Shown here one piece after another: positions 1 to 8,354 of a stretch of 64,000 nucleotides of DNA. The translations under genes were made by a program, and so were the position numbers. The DNA is from Caulobacteraceae bacterium. Its GTDB lineage: Bacteria; Pseudomonadota; Alphaproteobacteria; Caulobacterales; Caulobacteraceae. The notes under the pieces were generated by a model that was not told where the DNA came from, ran no database searches, and was given only the letters and a program-made list of their open reading frames with translations. The DNA lies in contig JAIXZX010000005.1 of assembly GCA_027489335.1 (NCBI GenBank), positions 1 to 64,000 of the forward strand, written 5' to 3'. Each line of letters opens with the position of its first letter. Within the stretch, counting starts at the first letter, position 1.

Positions 1-72
<72 letters not shown>

Positions 73-81
73 AAACACCTC

Positions 82-116
82 AAAGCCGCCTGACGCATCC
101 CGTCCGGCGGCTTTTT
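82..116 (+). terminator. rho-independent terminator of the tRNA
   Basis: AAAGCCGCC (82-90) pairs with GGCGGCTTT (106-114) and runs into a short T tract. It lies just behind the tRNA and faces the end of the minus-strand ExoD-like gene, so it may serve both. Confidence 0.75.
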
Positions 117-129
117 GATATCGGACATC

Positions 130-720
130 TCAGCCTAGCATCGCCCAGCCCACCAGCCCGATCGCAGCCAGGCCGACGCTGAGGGCGACCAGGACCACCG
201 CCCCGTCGCGGGCTGTCAGTCCCAGGCCGAACACCGTGATTGTGGCGGCCGGGATGGCTGTCGAAAACGGGATGAGCTCCAGGGGCGGGGTCAGCAGGCC
301 GACGAGCATACAGATGAGCGCCACGCCCTTGCGCCCGGGGCCCTCCGTCATCGCAAGCAGGCGGGGCCGAACCAGGCGGTCCAGGAACTGAGCGGGCCGT
401 CGCGCCTTCCGCGCGCCCTTCTCGAGGTTGACGCCCTTGACCTTCAGCCCCAGCAACCAACGCGGCAGCCAGACCTGGTCGCTGCCCACGAGCATCTGGC
501 CGGCGATCAGGACGACGGTGAGTGCGAGCACAGACGGAACCCCGGGCACGGCGCTGACCGGCGTCATGGTGATCAGGCCAGCCATGAACAACAGCGGCCC
601 ATAGGCCCGGCCGCCGATGGCGTCACGGACCTCTTCCAGGGTAATCTTGCCCTCAGCGGCGCTGGCGGCCTCGCAGACGCACAGCACCACCTCATCCAGG
701 CTTCTTGGGGTTTCAGTCAT
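130..720 (-). CDS. ExoD-family membrane protein
   Basis: 196-residue protein of the ExoD (exopolysaccharide synthesis) family. It has a short soluble N-terminus followed by hydrophobic segments. The motif region 'GGRAYGPLLFMAGLITMTPVS' and the later 'LTPPLELIPFSTAIPA' are what I recognise as ExoD-like. ExoD was named from Rhizobium mutants with altered exopolysaccharide and alkali sensitivity; its biochemical activity is not established. The gene stands alone on the minus strand between the tRNA terminator and gcdH. The start codon at 720 has no strong Shine-Dalgarno sequence. Confidence 0.85.
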   Translation of the reverse strand: MTETPRSLDEVVLCVCEAASAAEGKITLEEVRDAIGGRAYGPLLFMAGLITMTPVSAVPGVPSVLALTVVLIAGQMLVGSDQVWLPRWLLGLKVKGVNLEKGARKARRPAQFLDRLVRPRLLAMTEGPGRKGVALICMLVGLLTPPLELIPFSTAIPAATITVFGLGLTARDGAVVLVALSVGLAAIGLVGWAMLG

Positions 721-783
721 CGGGGCTCCGGGGCGTCGCGCCGTAACAACGCCCCTGGGCCGATTTCGGCGCCGAAGCCCGCC

Positions 784-1974
784 CTAGAAGGCGTTTTCGC
801 CGGTGATGGCCCGGCCCAGGATCAGGGCGTGGACGTCGTGGGCGCCTTCGTAGGTGTTGACCGTCTCCAGGTTCGCGGCGTGGCGCATGACGTGATACTC
901 GCCGCTGATGCCGTTGCCGCCGTGGATGTCGCGGGCCTCCCGGGCGATGGCCAGGGCCTTGCCACAGTTGTTGCGCTTCATCAGGCTGATAGCCTCAGGC
1001 ACCCAGGCGCCCTCATCGATCAGCCGGCCGAGCGCCAGGGCGCCTTCGAAGCCCAACGCAATCTCGGTCTGCATGTCGGCCAGCTTCTTCTGCACCAGCT
1101 GGCGGGCGGCCAGGGGCTTTCCGAACACCTGGCGGCTCGCCACATAGTCGCGGCTGGCGTGCAGGCAGAATTCCGCCGCGCCCATGGCGCCCCAGGCGAT
1201 GCCGTAACGGGCCTTGTTCAGGCAGGAGAAGGGACCGCGCAGGCCCGACACGCCGGGCAGCATCTGATCCTCAGGCACGAAGACGTCGGAGAGCGCGATC
1301 TCGCCGGTGACGGAGGCCCGCAGGGACAGCTTGTTGTTGATCTTCGGCGTGGTCAGGCCGTCGGATCCGCGGTCGACCAGGAAGCCGCGGATCACCCCGT
1401 CGAGCTTGGCCCAGACCAGGGCCACATCGCTGATCGGGCTGTTGGTGATCCACATCTTGGCGCCGTTCAGCACGAAGCCGCCATCGACCTTTTTGGCCAC
1501 CGTGCGCATGGAGGCCGGATCGGAGCCGCCGTCAGCTTCGGTCAGGCCAAAGCAGCCGATGATGTCGCCCTTGGCCATTCCCGGTAGGTACTTCTGCTTC
1601 TGGGCCTCAGAGCCAAAGGCGTAGATGGGATACATGACCAGGGAGGACTGGACGCTCATGGCCGAGCGATAGCCGGAATCGATCGCCTCGACCTCCCGGG
1701 CGATCAGCCCATAGGCCACGTGGTTGACACCGGCGCCGCCGTACTCCTCGGGGATGGTAGGGCCCAGGAATCCGAGCGCGCCCATCTCGTGCATGATCTC
1801 ACGGTCGAAGCGCTCCTCGGCATAGGCCGAGACCACCCGGGGCAGAAGCTTGTCGCGGCAATAGGCCCGCGCCGACTCCCAGACCATCCGCTCATCCTCG
1901 GAAAGCCGCGCGGCCAGATCCAGAGGATCTTCCCAGCGAAAGGTCTTCTGAGCCACTCCGGTGTCCAGGGCCAT
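784..1974 (-). CDS. gcdH: glutaryl-CoA dehydrogenase
   Basis: 396-residue FAD acyl-CoA dehydrogenase that oxidises and decarboxylates glutaryl-CoA to crotonyl-CoA in lysine and tryptophan breakdown. It carries '[14 protein letters not shown]', whose Arg binds the glutaryl carboxylate in the family, the FAD signature '[13 protein letters not shown]', and near the C-terminus '[19 protein letters not shown]' with the catalytic Glu. I chose the ATG at 1974 because AGGAGG sits seven bases before it; an in-frame start 27 codons upstream lacks this. A family III CoA-transferase of a type that can make glutaryl-CoA lies at 16.0 kb, but not in the same operon. Confidence 0.93.
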   Translation of the reverse strand: MALDTGVAQKTFRWEDPLDLAARLSEDERMVWESARAYCRDKLLPRVVSAYAEERFDREIMHEMGALGFLGPTIPEEYGGAGVNHVAYGLIAREVEAIDSGYRSAMSVQSSLVMYPIYAFGSEAQKQKYLPGMAKGDIIGCFGLTEADGGSDPASMRTVAKKVDGGFVLNGAKMWITNSPISDVALVWAKLDGVIRGFLVDRGSDGLTTPKINNKLSLRASVTGEIALSDVFVPEDQMLPGVSGLRGPFSCLNKARYGIAWGAMGAAEFCLHASRDYVASRQVFGKPLAARQLVQKKLADMQTEIALGFEGALALGRLIDEGAWVPEAISLMKRNNCGKALAIAREARDIHGGNGISGEYHVMRHAANLETVNTYEGAHDVHALILGRAITGENAF

Positions 1975-2160
1975 GGCGCGCCTCCTATGATCTGCGGCAT
2001 TGGTTTGTCTGTTGCGGTTATGGACCCAAAACGTCCCGGCAAACAGTCCTGGCATTGGTCAAGCCGCGCGTCCTGAGGCTCGCGCGCCAGGGCGCGGACG
2101 CAAAGTTCGGCGAGGGCGAGGGGACCCGCAACCAACTGGCTTCATCTGAGTTTCATCACC

Positions 2161-2373
2161 ATGCAACCGCCCCAAGCTCGCATGGTCGATCCCTTCCGCG
2201 CCCTCCTCTGGCTCGGCGTGTTCGCCTTTTTTGCGGGCTTCACAGGCTACCTCGCCATCAGCCTGGGTTCGCCGATGGGGGGGCGCGTTCTGGCCGCCGC
2301 CCCGAGCCCCGACTACGCCCCCGTCCGCTTGACCCCGCCGCAGGACCCCTGGGTGTTCGAAAAGGCCATCTAG
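2161..2373 (+). CDS. small single-pass membrane protein, unknown
   Basis: Predicted 70-residue protein with one hydrophobic segment at about residues 15-35 and a proline-rich tail. I recognise no family. It ends 42 bases before chpT and could be its operon partner. The start is uncertain: ATG 2161 has no clear ribosome site and ATG 2182 is an alternative. Codon use resembles neighbouring genes, so I think it is real, but evidence is modest. Confidence 0.5.
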   Translation: MQPPQARMVDPFRALLWLGVFAFFAGFTGYLAISLGSPMGGRVLAAAPSPDYAPVRLTPPQDPWVFEKAI

Positions 2374-2415
2374 AGCCCCTGTTCACGGCCGGCCAATCAC
2401 GCCAATCTCGCGGCG

Positions 2416-3099
2416 ATGACCGACACCGCGCCCCTCTCTCCTTCGTCCCATCTTGAGTCCAAGCCTGTCGGCTCGGCGCAGATCGCCGCGTTCCTCGCGG
2501 CGCGCATGTGCCACGATTTCATCAGCCCGGTCAGCGCCATCGTCTCAGGCCTCGATCTGCTGGAGGATCCCGACGCCCAGGACATGCGGGAAGACGCCCT
2601 GGGCCTGATCGCCGCCTCCGGGCGGAAACTGGCGGAAATGTTGTCCTTCACCCGGGTCGCCTTCGGCGCCTCGGCCTCGGCCGAGGTGTTCGACCCCCGG
2701 GAGCTCGAGCGGCTCGCCCAGGGGGTGTTCAGCCATCAGCGCGCCGAACTGGCCTGGGCCGTGGAGGCCGACAGCCTCGACAAGGCCGCAGCCCGCGCGG
2801 TGCTGAATGTCGCTCAGATGGCTGGCGCGGCTCTGCCCCTGGGCGGGACAGCAAGATTGCGGGCCGCCCGGGACGGGGACGCCACGGTGATCGCCGTCGA
2901 GGCCACTGGGCCCAAGGCCCGGCTGCGCCCGGAAGTCGCCGCCGGCCTGCGCGGGGAAGACCTCCCGGCCGGCGCGCTGCACGGCCACTGGGTCCAGGCC
3001 TACTATGTCCACCTCTTCGTAAGCGACGCCGGCGGCAAGATATTCGCCGAGGCGGGCGAGGAAAAGGTCACCTTCGCCGTGACGATTCCGGCCGGCTGA
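2416..3099 (+). CDS. chpT: histidine phosphotransferase ChpT
   Basis: 227-residue ChpT homologue, the phosphotransferase that in Caulobacter relays phosphate from the hybrid kinase CckA to CtrA and CpdR and so controls the cell cycle. The relay histidine is His33 in 'ARMCHDFISPVSAIVSG'. The rest resembles a degenerate HATPase fold ('ALHGHWVQAYYVHLF'), as in the Caulobacter protein, which dimerises like a kinase but does not bind ATP. It is followed on the same strand by a receiver protein and a cheR-like gene, the order known next to the stress locus in Caulobacter. Confidence 0.92.
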   Translation: MTDTAPLSPSSHLESKPVGSAQIAAFLAARMCHDFISPVSAIVSGLDLLEDPDAQDMREDALGLIAASGRKLAEMLSFTRVAFGASASAEVFDPRELERLAQGVFSHQRAELAWAVEADSLDKAAARAVLNVAQMAGAALPLGGTARLRAARDGDATVIAVEATGPKARLRPEVAAGLRGEDLPAGALHGHWVQAYYVHLFVSDAGGKIFAEAGEEKVTFAVTIPAG

Positions 3100-3198
3100 G
3101 CCCCAAATCGGGGCCCAGGCGCGGCCTATCTGGCAAAATCAAACGGCTCCTTAACCAGCAGGCCCGACAACAGAGGGCCTCAGGTTGGGAGTGTTCGG

Positions 3199-3564
3199 TT
3201 GAGGACTTGCCTCATCGTCGATGACAGCCGGGTGATCCGCAAGGTCGCCCGCAGGATCCTGGAGGACCTCGGCTTTGACGTGGCCGAGGCTGCCGACGGG
3301 GCTGAAGCCCTGGCCTGGTGTCGCACCACCATGCCCGAGGTCGTGCTGCTCGATTGGAACATGCCGGTGATGAACGGGCTGGAATTTCTCCGCGGCCTGC
3401 GCATGGAGCCCGGGGGGAAGGCGCCCAAGGTCATTTTCTGCACGGTCGAGAACGAGGTCAGCGCCATCCGCGAGGCTCTGGAGAGCGGCGCGGACGAGTA
3501 CATCATGAAACCCTTCGATAGTGAGATCGTGGCGGCCAAGTTCGCCCAGGCTGGTCTGGCATGA
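3199..3564 (+). CDS. single-domain response regulator (CheY-like)
   Basis: 121-residue receiver domain alone. The acidic pair Asp8-Asp9 ('IVDDS'), phosphoacceptor Asp52 ('LLDWNMP'), the conserved Thr of 'FCTVE' and the Lys of 'IMKPFD' are all present, so it should be phosphorylatable. It has no output domain and probably acts by binding a partner. The reading frame opens with TTG at 3199 preceded by GGGAG. Its last four bases overlap the start of the cheR-like gene (ATGA), indicating coupled translation. The kinase that feeds it cannot be told from sequence. Confidence 0.9.
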   Translation: MRTCLIVDDSRVIRKVARRILEDLGFDVAEAADGAEALAWCRTTMPEVVLLDWNMPVMNGLEFLRGLRMEPGGKAPKVIFCTVENEVSAIREALESGADEYIMKPFDSEIVAAKFAQAGLA

Positions 3565-4388
3565 AGCCGGAGGATCGTGAGCTCGTCGCGCAGCTCTGCG
3601 CCGCCCGGTCCGGTCAGAAGGTGGACCCGGCCAAGGACTATCTCCTGGAGACACGCCTTGGTCCGGTGGCCCGGCGCGAGGGTTTCGACAGCATCGCCGA
3701 GCTTATGGCGGGCCTGCGGGAAAGGCGGGAGGATCGCCTCATCTGGGCGATCGTCGAGGCCATGGCGGCCGGGGACACAAGCTTCTTCCGCGACAAGGCC
3801 GCCTTTGACCACTTCCGCGATGTGCTGGCGCCGGAACTGGTCGCCCGGCGCAAGGACCAGCCGATCCGCATCTGGAGCGCGGCCTGCGGGACGGGGCAGG
3901 AAATCCACTCCTTGGCCATGCTTGTCGACGACATGGCCGGTCAATGGCCAGAGGCGCGGTTCGAACTGTTCGGGTCCGACCTGTCTGAACGGGCCCTGGA
4001 GAAGGCCCAGAGCGGGCTCTACACCCAGTTCGAGGTGCAGAGAGGTCTGCCGATCCGCAGCCTGGTCCGGCACTTCGACAAGGTGGACGAGACGTGGCTG
4101 ATCTCCCCCCAGATTCGCCAGTCGATCCGCTGGCGGCGACTGAACCTGATTGGTGACATGTCCAGGGTCAGGGGCTTTGACCTGATTTTCTGCCGCAACG
4201 TGATCGGCTCGATGATTGAGCCTGCCCAGCGCCAGGTGGTGGAGAATCTCGCCGCCGCTCTGAACCCGGGCGGTCGGGTGCTGTTCGCCGCTGACGAAGA
4301 TCCGGTCGCAGGCGATGAGCCTCTGAGCGCCGTGGATGATACGCCGGGCCTCTATGTGCTGCGCACCGCCGACCGCGCGGCGGCCTGA
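3561..4388 (+). CDS. CheR-type protein-glutamate methyltransferase
   Basis: 275-residue methyltransferase of the CheR fold: an all-alpha N-terminal part with 'AGDTSFFRD', then an S-adenosylmethionine domain with 'IWSAACGTGQEIHSLAM', 'LFGSDLS' and the late motif 'FDLIFCRNVIGSM'. CheR enzymes methylate glutamates on chemoreceptors. Here no receptor, CheB, CheA or CheW gene is nearby; the partner genes are chpT and a lone receiver, so the target is open. The glycine-rich loop reads ACGTGQE rather than the more common ASTGEE. Its start overlaps the preceding gene by four bases. Confidence 0.87.
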   Translation: MKPEDRELVAQLCAARSGQKVDPAKDYLLETRLGPVARREGFDSIAELMAGLRERREDRLIWAIVEAMAAGDTSFFRDKAAFDHFRDVLAPELVARRKDQPIRIWSAACGTGQEIHSLAMLVDDMAGQWPEARFELFGSDLSERALEKAQSGLYTQFEVQRGLPIRSLVRHFDKVDETWLISPQIRQSIRWRRLNLIGDMSRVRGFDLIFCRNVIGSMIEPAQRQVVENLAAALNPGGRVLFAADEDPVAGDEPLSAVDDTPGLYVLRTADRAAA

Positions 4389-4411
4389 TACGCCCCAAAC
4401 CTCGGCTACGA

Positions 4412-4443
4412 AAAACCCCGCCGCGGCGACGCCGGGCGGGGTT
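4412..4443 (-). terminator. terminator of the entericidin-like gene
   Basis: Stem AACCCCGCC / GGCGGGGTT. Read on the minus strand it ends in five Ts, so it mainly stops transcripts from the minus-strand gene that ends at 4486. It also faces the end of the cheR-like gene. Confidence 0.75.
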
Positions 4444-4485
4444 CGATCTGTCGAAGACCAGCCAAGCGGCCAGCCGGCGTCGATC

Positions 4486-4623
4486 TTAGTTCTTGGCGTC
4501 TTCAGCGGTGCGGGTGACGGCGTCGCCGGCCGCGCCCACGTCCTGGCCAGCGCCGGAGATGGTGTTGCAGGCGGTCACGCCGAGGCTGGCGGTCAGGGCG
4601 GCCAGGAGGAAGAGCTTACGCAT
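4486..4623 (-). CDS. entericidin-like small lipoprotein
   Basis: 45-residue protein read directly from the sequence. It has a short signal peptide, a lipobox 'GVTAC' with the lipidated Cys at residue 19, then 'NTISGAGQDVGAAGDAV', the hallmark of the entericidin EcnA/EcnB family of envelope lipoproteins. A GGAGA ribosome site lies eight bases before ATG 4623. It sits between the cheR-like gene and phyK, where Caulobacter also has a small gene. A perfect EcfG motif whose -35 lies inside the end of phyK should make it a stress-induced gene. Its exact job is unknown. Confidence 0.88.
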   Translation of the reverse strand: MRKLFLLAALTASLGVTACNTISGAGQDVGAAGDAVTRTAEDAKN

Positions 4624-4666
4624 TTTTGGTCTCCGTTTTGAAAGGGAAGGCGGCGTCGCCAAGCTT

Positions 4667-4691
4667 AACGGTCAGGCGACCTGCTGGTTCC
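4667..4691 (-). promoter_or_regulatory. EcfG (general stress sigma) promoter for the entericidin-like gene
   Basis: On the minus strand GGAAC (4691-4687), 16 bases, CGTT (4670-4667). The -35 and most of the spacer fall in the last codons of phyK. The start site would lie about 35 bases before ATG 4623. Confidence 0.85.
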
Positions 4692-6384
4692 CTTCGGAGG
4701 CGCCCAACATCGCCGGGTGCGGCGTCGGAAAGACCAGGCGTACGGTGACGCCCCCTGCGGCGTTGCGCACGAGCTCCGATCGTCCCCGCAACTGGCGCGC
4801 AAAGGCGGTCATCAGAGTGCGGCCGACCCCTGTCCCGGCCAGGGCCTGATCGCTGGCGTCGCCGTCGTCGGCGATCTCCAGAACCGCCTCGTCCCCGCCC
4901 ACTCGGAAATCGACGCTCAAGGTGCCGCCCCGACCGGCGAAGGCGTGCTTCTGGGCGTTGGTGATGGCTTCCACCGCGAACAGGGCGAGCGGCGCCAGGC
5001 GGTCCGGATCGATCATCAGCGTGTCGGCGTGCAGCTCAGTCCGCACCGCGGGACCGTGCATGGATTCGCCGGCCACCAGCTGGGCGGTGAGTTCCTCGAG
5101 AAAGGGGCGCAGATCCACGCGTTTGAGATCGGGGCCCTGGTAGAGGGCGCGATAGACAAGCGCGAGGGCTGAAATTCGCTGGCGGGTGTCGGACATGGCG
5201 GCCCGGGCCCCCGGGTCGGTCAGGGCGCGCTGCTGCATGCTGAGCAGGCTGGAGATGACCTGCAGATTGTTCTTCACCCGGTGATGGATCTCCCGCATCA
5301 GGGCGTCCTTCTGGGCGAGGGAGTCGCGGAGCGAAGCGTCACGGCCGACGATCGCGTCGGCCATGGTCTCCATGGCCTCGGCCAGGTCGCGGATTTCCAG
5401 CGGCATGTCGCCGGCCTGGGCTGGTCTGACCGTCAGGCGGCCACGGCCATAGAGGGCGGCGATCCGCTGCAGATAGATGAGCCACCGCACCACGACCCGG
5501 TCCACGGCGATGAACACGGTGCCCAGCACTACGGCGAAGGTCAGCAGGGGCAGGATGAGGCCGGTCAGCGGGTTCAGGCGCGCCCAGGAAAACAGACCCG
5601 GCGAGTCCGCCGACAGGATGACGAACAGGCTCTCGCCCACCAGGGGGGCGGCGATGTGAACTCGGCGCTGTCCGTCGGCCCGACCGTACCAGACATAGGA
5701 CCCTTGCGAGTGGGTGCGCGCCTGCCAGCCTTCCGGGGGCGGCGCGAAGGCGTCAGGGTTTGTCAGGCTGAGATACTCGCCGGCGGCGTCCAGCAGGGCC
5801 ACTTCGGACCCGGGCGGCAGGGCCGCCACGGTGGAGTTGGGTTGCAGGCTGGTCAGGGCGATCACCGCCGCCAGGGCGCCGTCGAACTCCCCGGCCGCGT
5901 TATAGGCCGGCACGACCGCCATCAAAGCCGGCTTGTCGGAATAGGTCGCGCCAGGATCGCGGGTGATGACCATCTCGCCGCCCGTCTGAACCTGTCTGAA
6001 CCAGGGGCGTTCAGCCCGGGCGGGATCCGACGGAACGGTTCCCGCCGCGCAGGCCACGCGGCCACGGCGGTCAAACCGGATCAGGTTGTCATAGCCCGGG
6101 ATACGTTCGGTGATTTCCGCCAGTCGCTGGGCGCAGGAGAAGCCGATCGAGCCCGGCGCGAGGGTCTCCAGCAGAATGTCGGCCGACTCCATCCGCGCCC
6201 TTGCGTCCGCGGCGCTCCGTTGCGCCGCCGACCCCAGGGTTTCCCGGACTCGCTCAGCCTCATGGTTGAAGGCCATTCCGCTCTGAATGGCTCCCAGGAT
6301 CAGGACAGGCAGCAGCGCCGCGGCCATGGCGCCGATCAACCGGACGCGTATGGTGCCCAGAGAGGCCCAGGGATCCCCATTCAT
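4672..6384 (-). CDS. phyK: PhyK-like sensor histidine kinase (HisKA_2/HWE type)
   Basis: 570-residue membrane kinase that should phosphorylate PhyR and start the general stress response. It has a first membrane segment at about residues 16-36, a periplasmic Cache-like sensor region to about 270, a second membrane segment 'LILPLLTFAVVLGTVFIAV', a HAMP-like linker, then the H-box 'MREIHHRVKNNLQVISSLL' (around residue 360) and a HATPase with 'EAITNAQKHAF' and 'DDGDA'. The 'IHHRVKNN' box is the HisKA_2 form seen in PhyR kinases. It follows ecfG by 20 bases and is probably cotranscribed with nepR-ecfG. Confidence 0.9.
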   Translation of the reverse strand: MNGDPWASLGTIRVRLIGAMAAALLPVLILGAIQSGMAFNHEAERVRETLGSAAQRSAADARARMESADILLETLAPGSIGFSCAQRLAEITERIPGYDNLIRFDRRGRVACAAGTVPSDPARAERPWFRQVQTGGEMVITRDPGATYSDKPALMAVVPAYNAAGEFDGALAAVIALTSLQPNSTVAALPPGSEVALLDAAGEYLSLTNPDAFAPPPEGWQARTHSQGSYVWYGRADGQRRVHIAAPLVGESLFVILSADSPGLFSWARLNPLTGLILPLLTFAVVLGTVFIAVDRVVVRWLIYLQRIAALYGRGRLTVRPAQAGDMPLEIRDLAEAMETMADAIVGRDASLRDSLAQKDALMREIHHRVKNNLQVISSLLSMQQRALTDPGARAAMSDTRQRISALALVYRALYQGPDLKRVDLRPFLEELTAQLVAGESMHGPAVRTELHADTLMIDPDRLAPLALFAVEAITNAQKHAFAGRGGTLSVDFRVGGDEAVLEIADDGDASDQALAGTGVGRTLMTAFARQLRGRSELVRNAAGGVTVRLVFPTPHPAMLGASEGNQQVA

Positions 6385-6404
6385 GACCTGGCCCCCCCGG
6401 GCCG

Positions 6405-6998
6405 TCAGCGCGCGGTGCTGAGCCGTTCGGCGTCGGCCAGGATAGACCGCATCGCGTCGCCAGCCGCCCCGCCATCGCGGTCATAGGCGCCGGCCTCAAG
6501 AATGGCCTGCAGGGCGCGCCGCGCACGGCTCACCCGGCTTTTGACCGTGCCCACAGCGACGCCGCAAATCTCGGCGGCCTCTTCATAGGCGAAGCCGCCG
6601 GCGCCCACCAGGATCAGCGCCTCGCGCTGCTCGGGGGGCAACATGCCAAGGCTGAGGCGCAGCTCGTCCAGGGCCACGGGCGCCTCGGGATCGTCCACCG
6701 CCACCAGGGTCCGTTCGGCGGCTTCCTGGTCCAGCTGGCTCTGGCGCCAGGACCGGCGCTTCTCCGAATAGAACTGGTTGCGCAGGATCATGAAGGTCCA
6801 GGCCTTCATGTTGGTGCCCATCTGGAAGCTGGCGCGGGCGTCCCACGCCTTCATCATGGCGTCCTGCGCCAGGTCATCGGCGGCCGTGGCGTCGCCGCAC
6901 AGGGTGCGGGCGAAGGCGCGCAGATGGGGGATCAGGGTGACGATTTCAGCCTTGAAGGCGTTGTCGAGGGCGGGGTCCCGGGGGCTGCGGTCGACCAT
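6405..6998 (-). CDS. ecfG: EcfG-family general stress sigma factor
   Basis: 197-residue ECF sigma factor of the EcfG group (SigT in Caulobacter). Region 2 is 'DDLAQDAMMKAWDARASFQ', which recognises the -10; region 4 contains 'AAEICGVAVGTVKSRVSRAR', the helix-turn-helix for the -35. It is normally held by NepR and released when phosphorylated PhyR binds NepR. Its ATG shares one base with the nepR stop (TGATG), so the two are translationally coupled, giving matched levels of sigma and anti-sigma. Expression should be self-activating through the EcfG promoter before nepR. Confidence 0.96.
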   Translation of the reverse strand: MVDRSPRDPALDNAFKAEIVTLIPHLRAFARTLCGDATAADDLAQDAMMKAWDARASFQMGTNMKAWTFMILRNQFYSEKRRSWRQSQLDQEAAERTLVAVDDPEAPVALDELRLSLGMLPPEQREALILVGAGGFAYEEAAEICGVAVGTVKSRVSRARRALQAILEAGAYDRDGGAAGDAMRSILADAERLSTAR

Positions 6999-7231
6999 CA
7001 GCCGTTCTCCGCCGACTTATCGGCGCGGCGCAGGATGTCCAGAAATTCGTCCGGGACCGGCTCGTTGACCACCTCGTCGAACATCTGTCGCAGGCGCACG
7101 CCGATGGCCTGCTGCCGCAGGCGTGCTTCATCGAGGGCCGCGGCGTTCACTTCGGGCCCCGCCGAATGCTGTTCGGATTGGTGTTCGATCATATCCCCGG
7201 CGTCTCGCTCAGGCGGCGAACGCCCCTTCAT
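6998..7231 (-). CDS. nepR: NepR anti-sigma factor
   Basis: Small NepR-family protein; the conserved core 'RLRQMFDEVVNEPVPDEFLDILRRAD' region is at its C-terminus. It binds EcfG and blocks it until PhyR takes its place. The open frame extends to 7327, but that start would lie upstream of the -10 of its own promoter (7316-7319), so it cannot be used. The first internal ATG (7231, 77 residues) or the next (7192, 64 residues, closer to the usual family length) are the realistic starts; neither has a strong ribosome site. Coupled with ecfG by a one-base overlap. Confidence 0.9.
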   Translation of the reverse strand: MKGRSPPERDAGDMIEHQSEQHSAGPEVNAAALDEARLRQQAIGVRLRQMFDEVVNEPVPDEFLDILRRADKSAENG

Positions 7232-7315
7232 GCTGTCATTCTGATCGCTCAAACGCCCGGCCCCCCGTCGAGTTCCATCAGGCCAGCCATAGCCGCCTGA
7301 TCTCAGAATGTCGAA

Positions 7316-7341
7316 AACGTCAAACATGGGGAACCGGTTCC
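7316..7341 (-). promoter_or_regulatory. EcfG promoter for nepR-ecfG-phyK
   Basis: On the minus strand GGAAC (7341-7337), 17 bases, CGTT (7319-7316). The -35 is half of the palindrome GGAACCGGTTCC (7330-7341), the other half being the -35 of the divergent phyR promoter. Confidence 0.9.
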
Positions 7342-7354
7342 CTCCAGCGACGTT
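7330..7354 (+). promoter_or_regulatory. EcfG promoter for phyR
   Basis: GGAAC (7330-7334), 16 bases, CGTT (7351-7354). It overlaps the divergent nepR promoter and leaves a leader of about 70 bases before the TTG start of phyR. Confidence 0.9.
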
Positions 7355-7430
7355 TTGTGCGGTTGATGGATCAAGCGCGGCCGCAATCGATGCAGTCGCG
7401 TGTTCATCCTTGTCTCTACGGGAGGGGTCA

Positions 7431-8228
7431 TTGAGTCTTCTAGCCCGACTGGCGCCGCATCTGCCTTATGTCCGGCGCTATGCGCGTGCGCTCACCGGCG
7501 ATCAAACAACTGGCGACCATTACGTCCGCGTGGCCCTTGAGGCCCTGGCTGCGGGCGAAAAGGTCCTGGAGGCGGGTCTGACCCCCAGGGTCGCGCTCTA
7601 TCATGTCTTCCACACCATCTGGTGCTCCACCGGGGCTCAGCTGGAGTCCCCAGCGACGGACGGCGCAGACGACGACGCCAATTCGCGGCTGATGCGCATC
7701 GCGCCCCGGTCCCGGCAGGCGTTCCTGCTGACGGCTCTGGAAGGCTTCACCCCCAGCGAAACCGCCCAGATCCTCGGGGCGACTTTTGATGAGGTCGGCG
7801 CCCTGATCGCCGAGGCCCAGTCGGAGATCGACGCCGAACTCGCCACCGACGTGCTCATCATTGAGGACGAGCCGGTGATCGCGGCCGACATCGAGGCCCT
7901 GGTCAAGGAGCTCGGCCATACTGTGGTGGATATCGCCGCCACGCGGACCGAGGCCGTCGACGCGGTCAGCCGCAATCGCCCGGGCCTCGTCCTGGCCGAT
8001 ATCCAGCTGGCGGACGGGTCTTCCGGCATCGACGCGGTCAAGGATATCCTGGCCGAACTTGATGTGCCGGTGATCTTCATCACCGCCTTCCCGGAACGCC
8101 TGCTCACCGGGGAGCGCCCAGAGCCCACCTTCTTGATCACCAAGCCCTTCCAACCGGAGACGGTGAAGGCGGCGATCGGCCAGGCGCTCTTCTTCCACCC
8201 CCGCCGCAAGGCGAAGGCCGCAGCCTGA
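7431..8228 (+). CDS. phyR: PhyR, anti-anti-sigma response regulator
   Basis: 265-residue protein with an N-terminal EcfG-like sigma domain (from 'LLARLAPHLPYVRRYARALTG' to 'SETAQILGATFDEVGALI') joined to a C-terminal receiver ('VLIIEDEPVIAADIEALV', phosphoacceptor Asp in 'LVLADIQLADG', Lys in 'LITKPFQPE'). When phosphorylated the sigma-like half opens and binds NepR, releasing EcfG. I place the start at TTG 7431 because GGAGGGG precedes it, the length fits the family, and the earlier in-frame ATG at 7308 lies upstream of the EcfG promoter. Divergent from nepR-ecfG-phyK. Confidence 0.95.
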   Translation: MSLLARLAPHLPYVRRYARALTGDQTTGDHYVRVALEALAAGEKVLEAGLTPRVALYHVFHTIWCSTGAQLESPATDGADDDANSRLMRIAPRSRQAFLLTALEGFTPSETAQILGATFDEVGALIAEAQSEIDAELATDVLIIEDEPVIAADIEALVKELGHTVVDIAATRTEAVDAVSRNRPGLVLADIQLADGSSGIDAVKDILAELDVPVIFITAFPERLLTGERPEPTFLITKPFQPETVKAAIGQALFFHPRRKAKAAA

Positions 8229-8271
8229 CCCCCGGGCCGCCGCCGGTCCCGTCAGGGGCTGCGCGGCGGCC

Positions 8272-8296
8272 GGAACAGCCCAGCCCATCAGGCGTT
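8272..8296 (+). promoter_or_regulatory. EcfG promoter for the first DUF1328 gene
   Basis: GGAAC (8272-8276), 16 bases, CGTT (8293-8296), 58 bases before the ATG at 8355. Confidence 0.85.
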
Positions 8297-8354
8297 GAGA
8301 CACCGGGGCGGCGCGTTGCGTCGGTCCAGATCCGACAGACCTGAGGAGCATGCC

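Noticed and set aside
7232..7327. Longer NepR starting at 7327
   Set aside because: The start would precede the -10 of its own promoter; the extra residues are not NepR-like.
7308..7430. Longer PhyR starting at ATG 7308
   Set aside because: That codon lies upstream of the EcfG promoter, the extra residues match nothing in PhyR proteins, and TTG 7431 has an excellent ribosome site.
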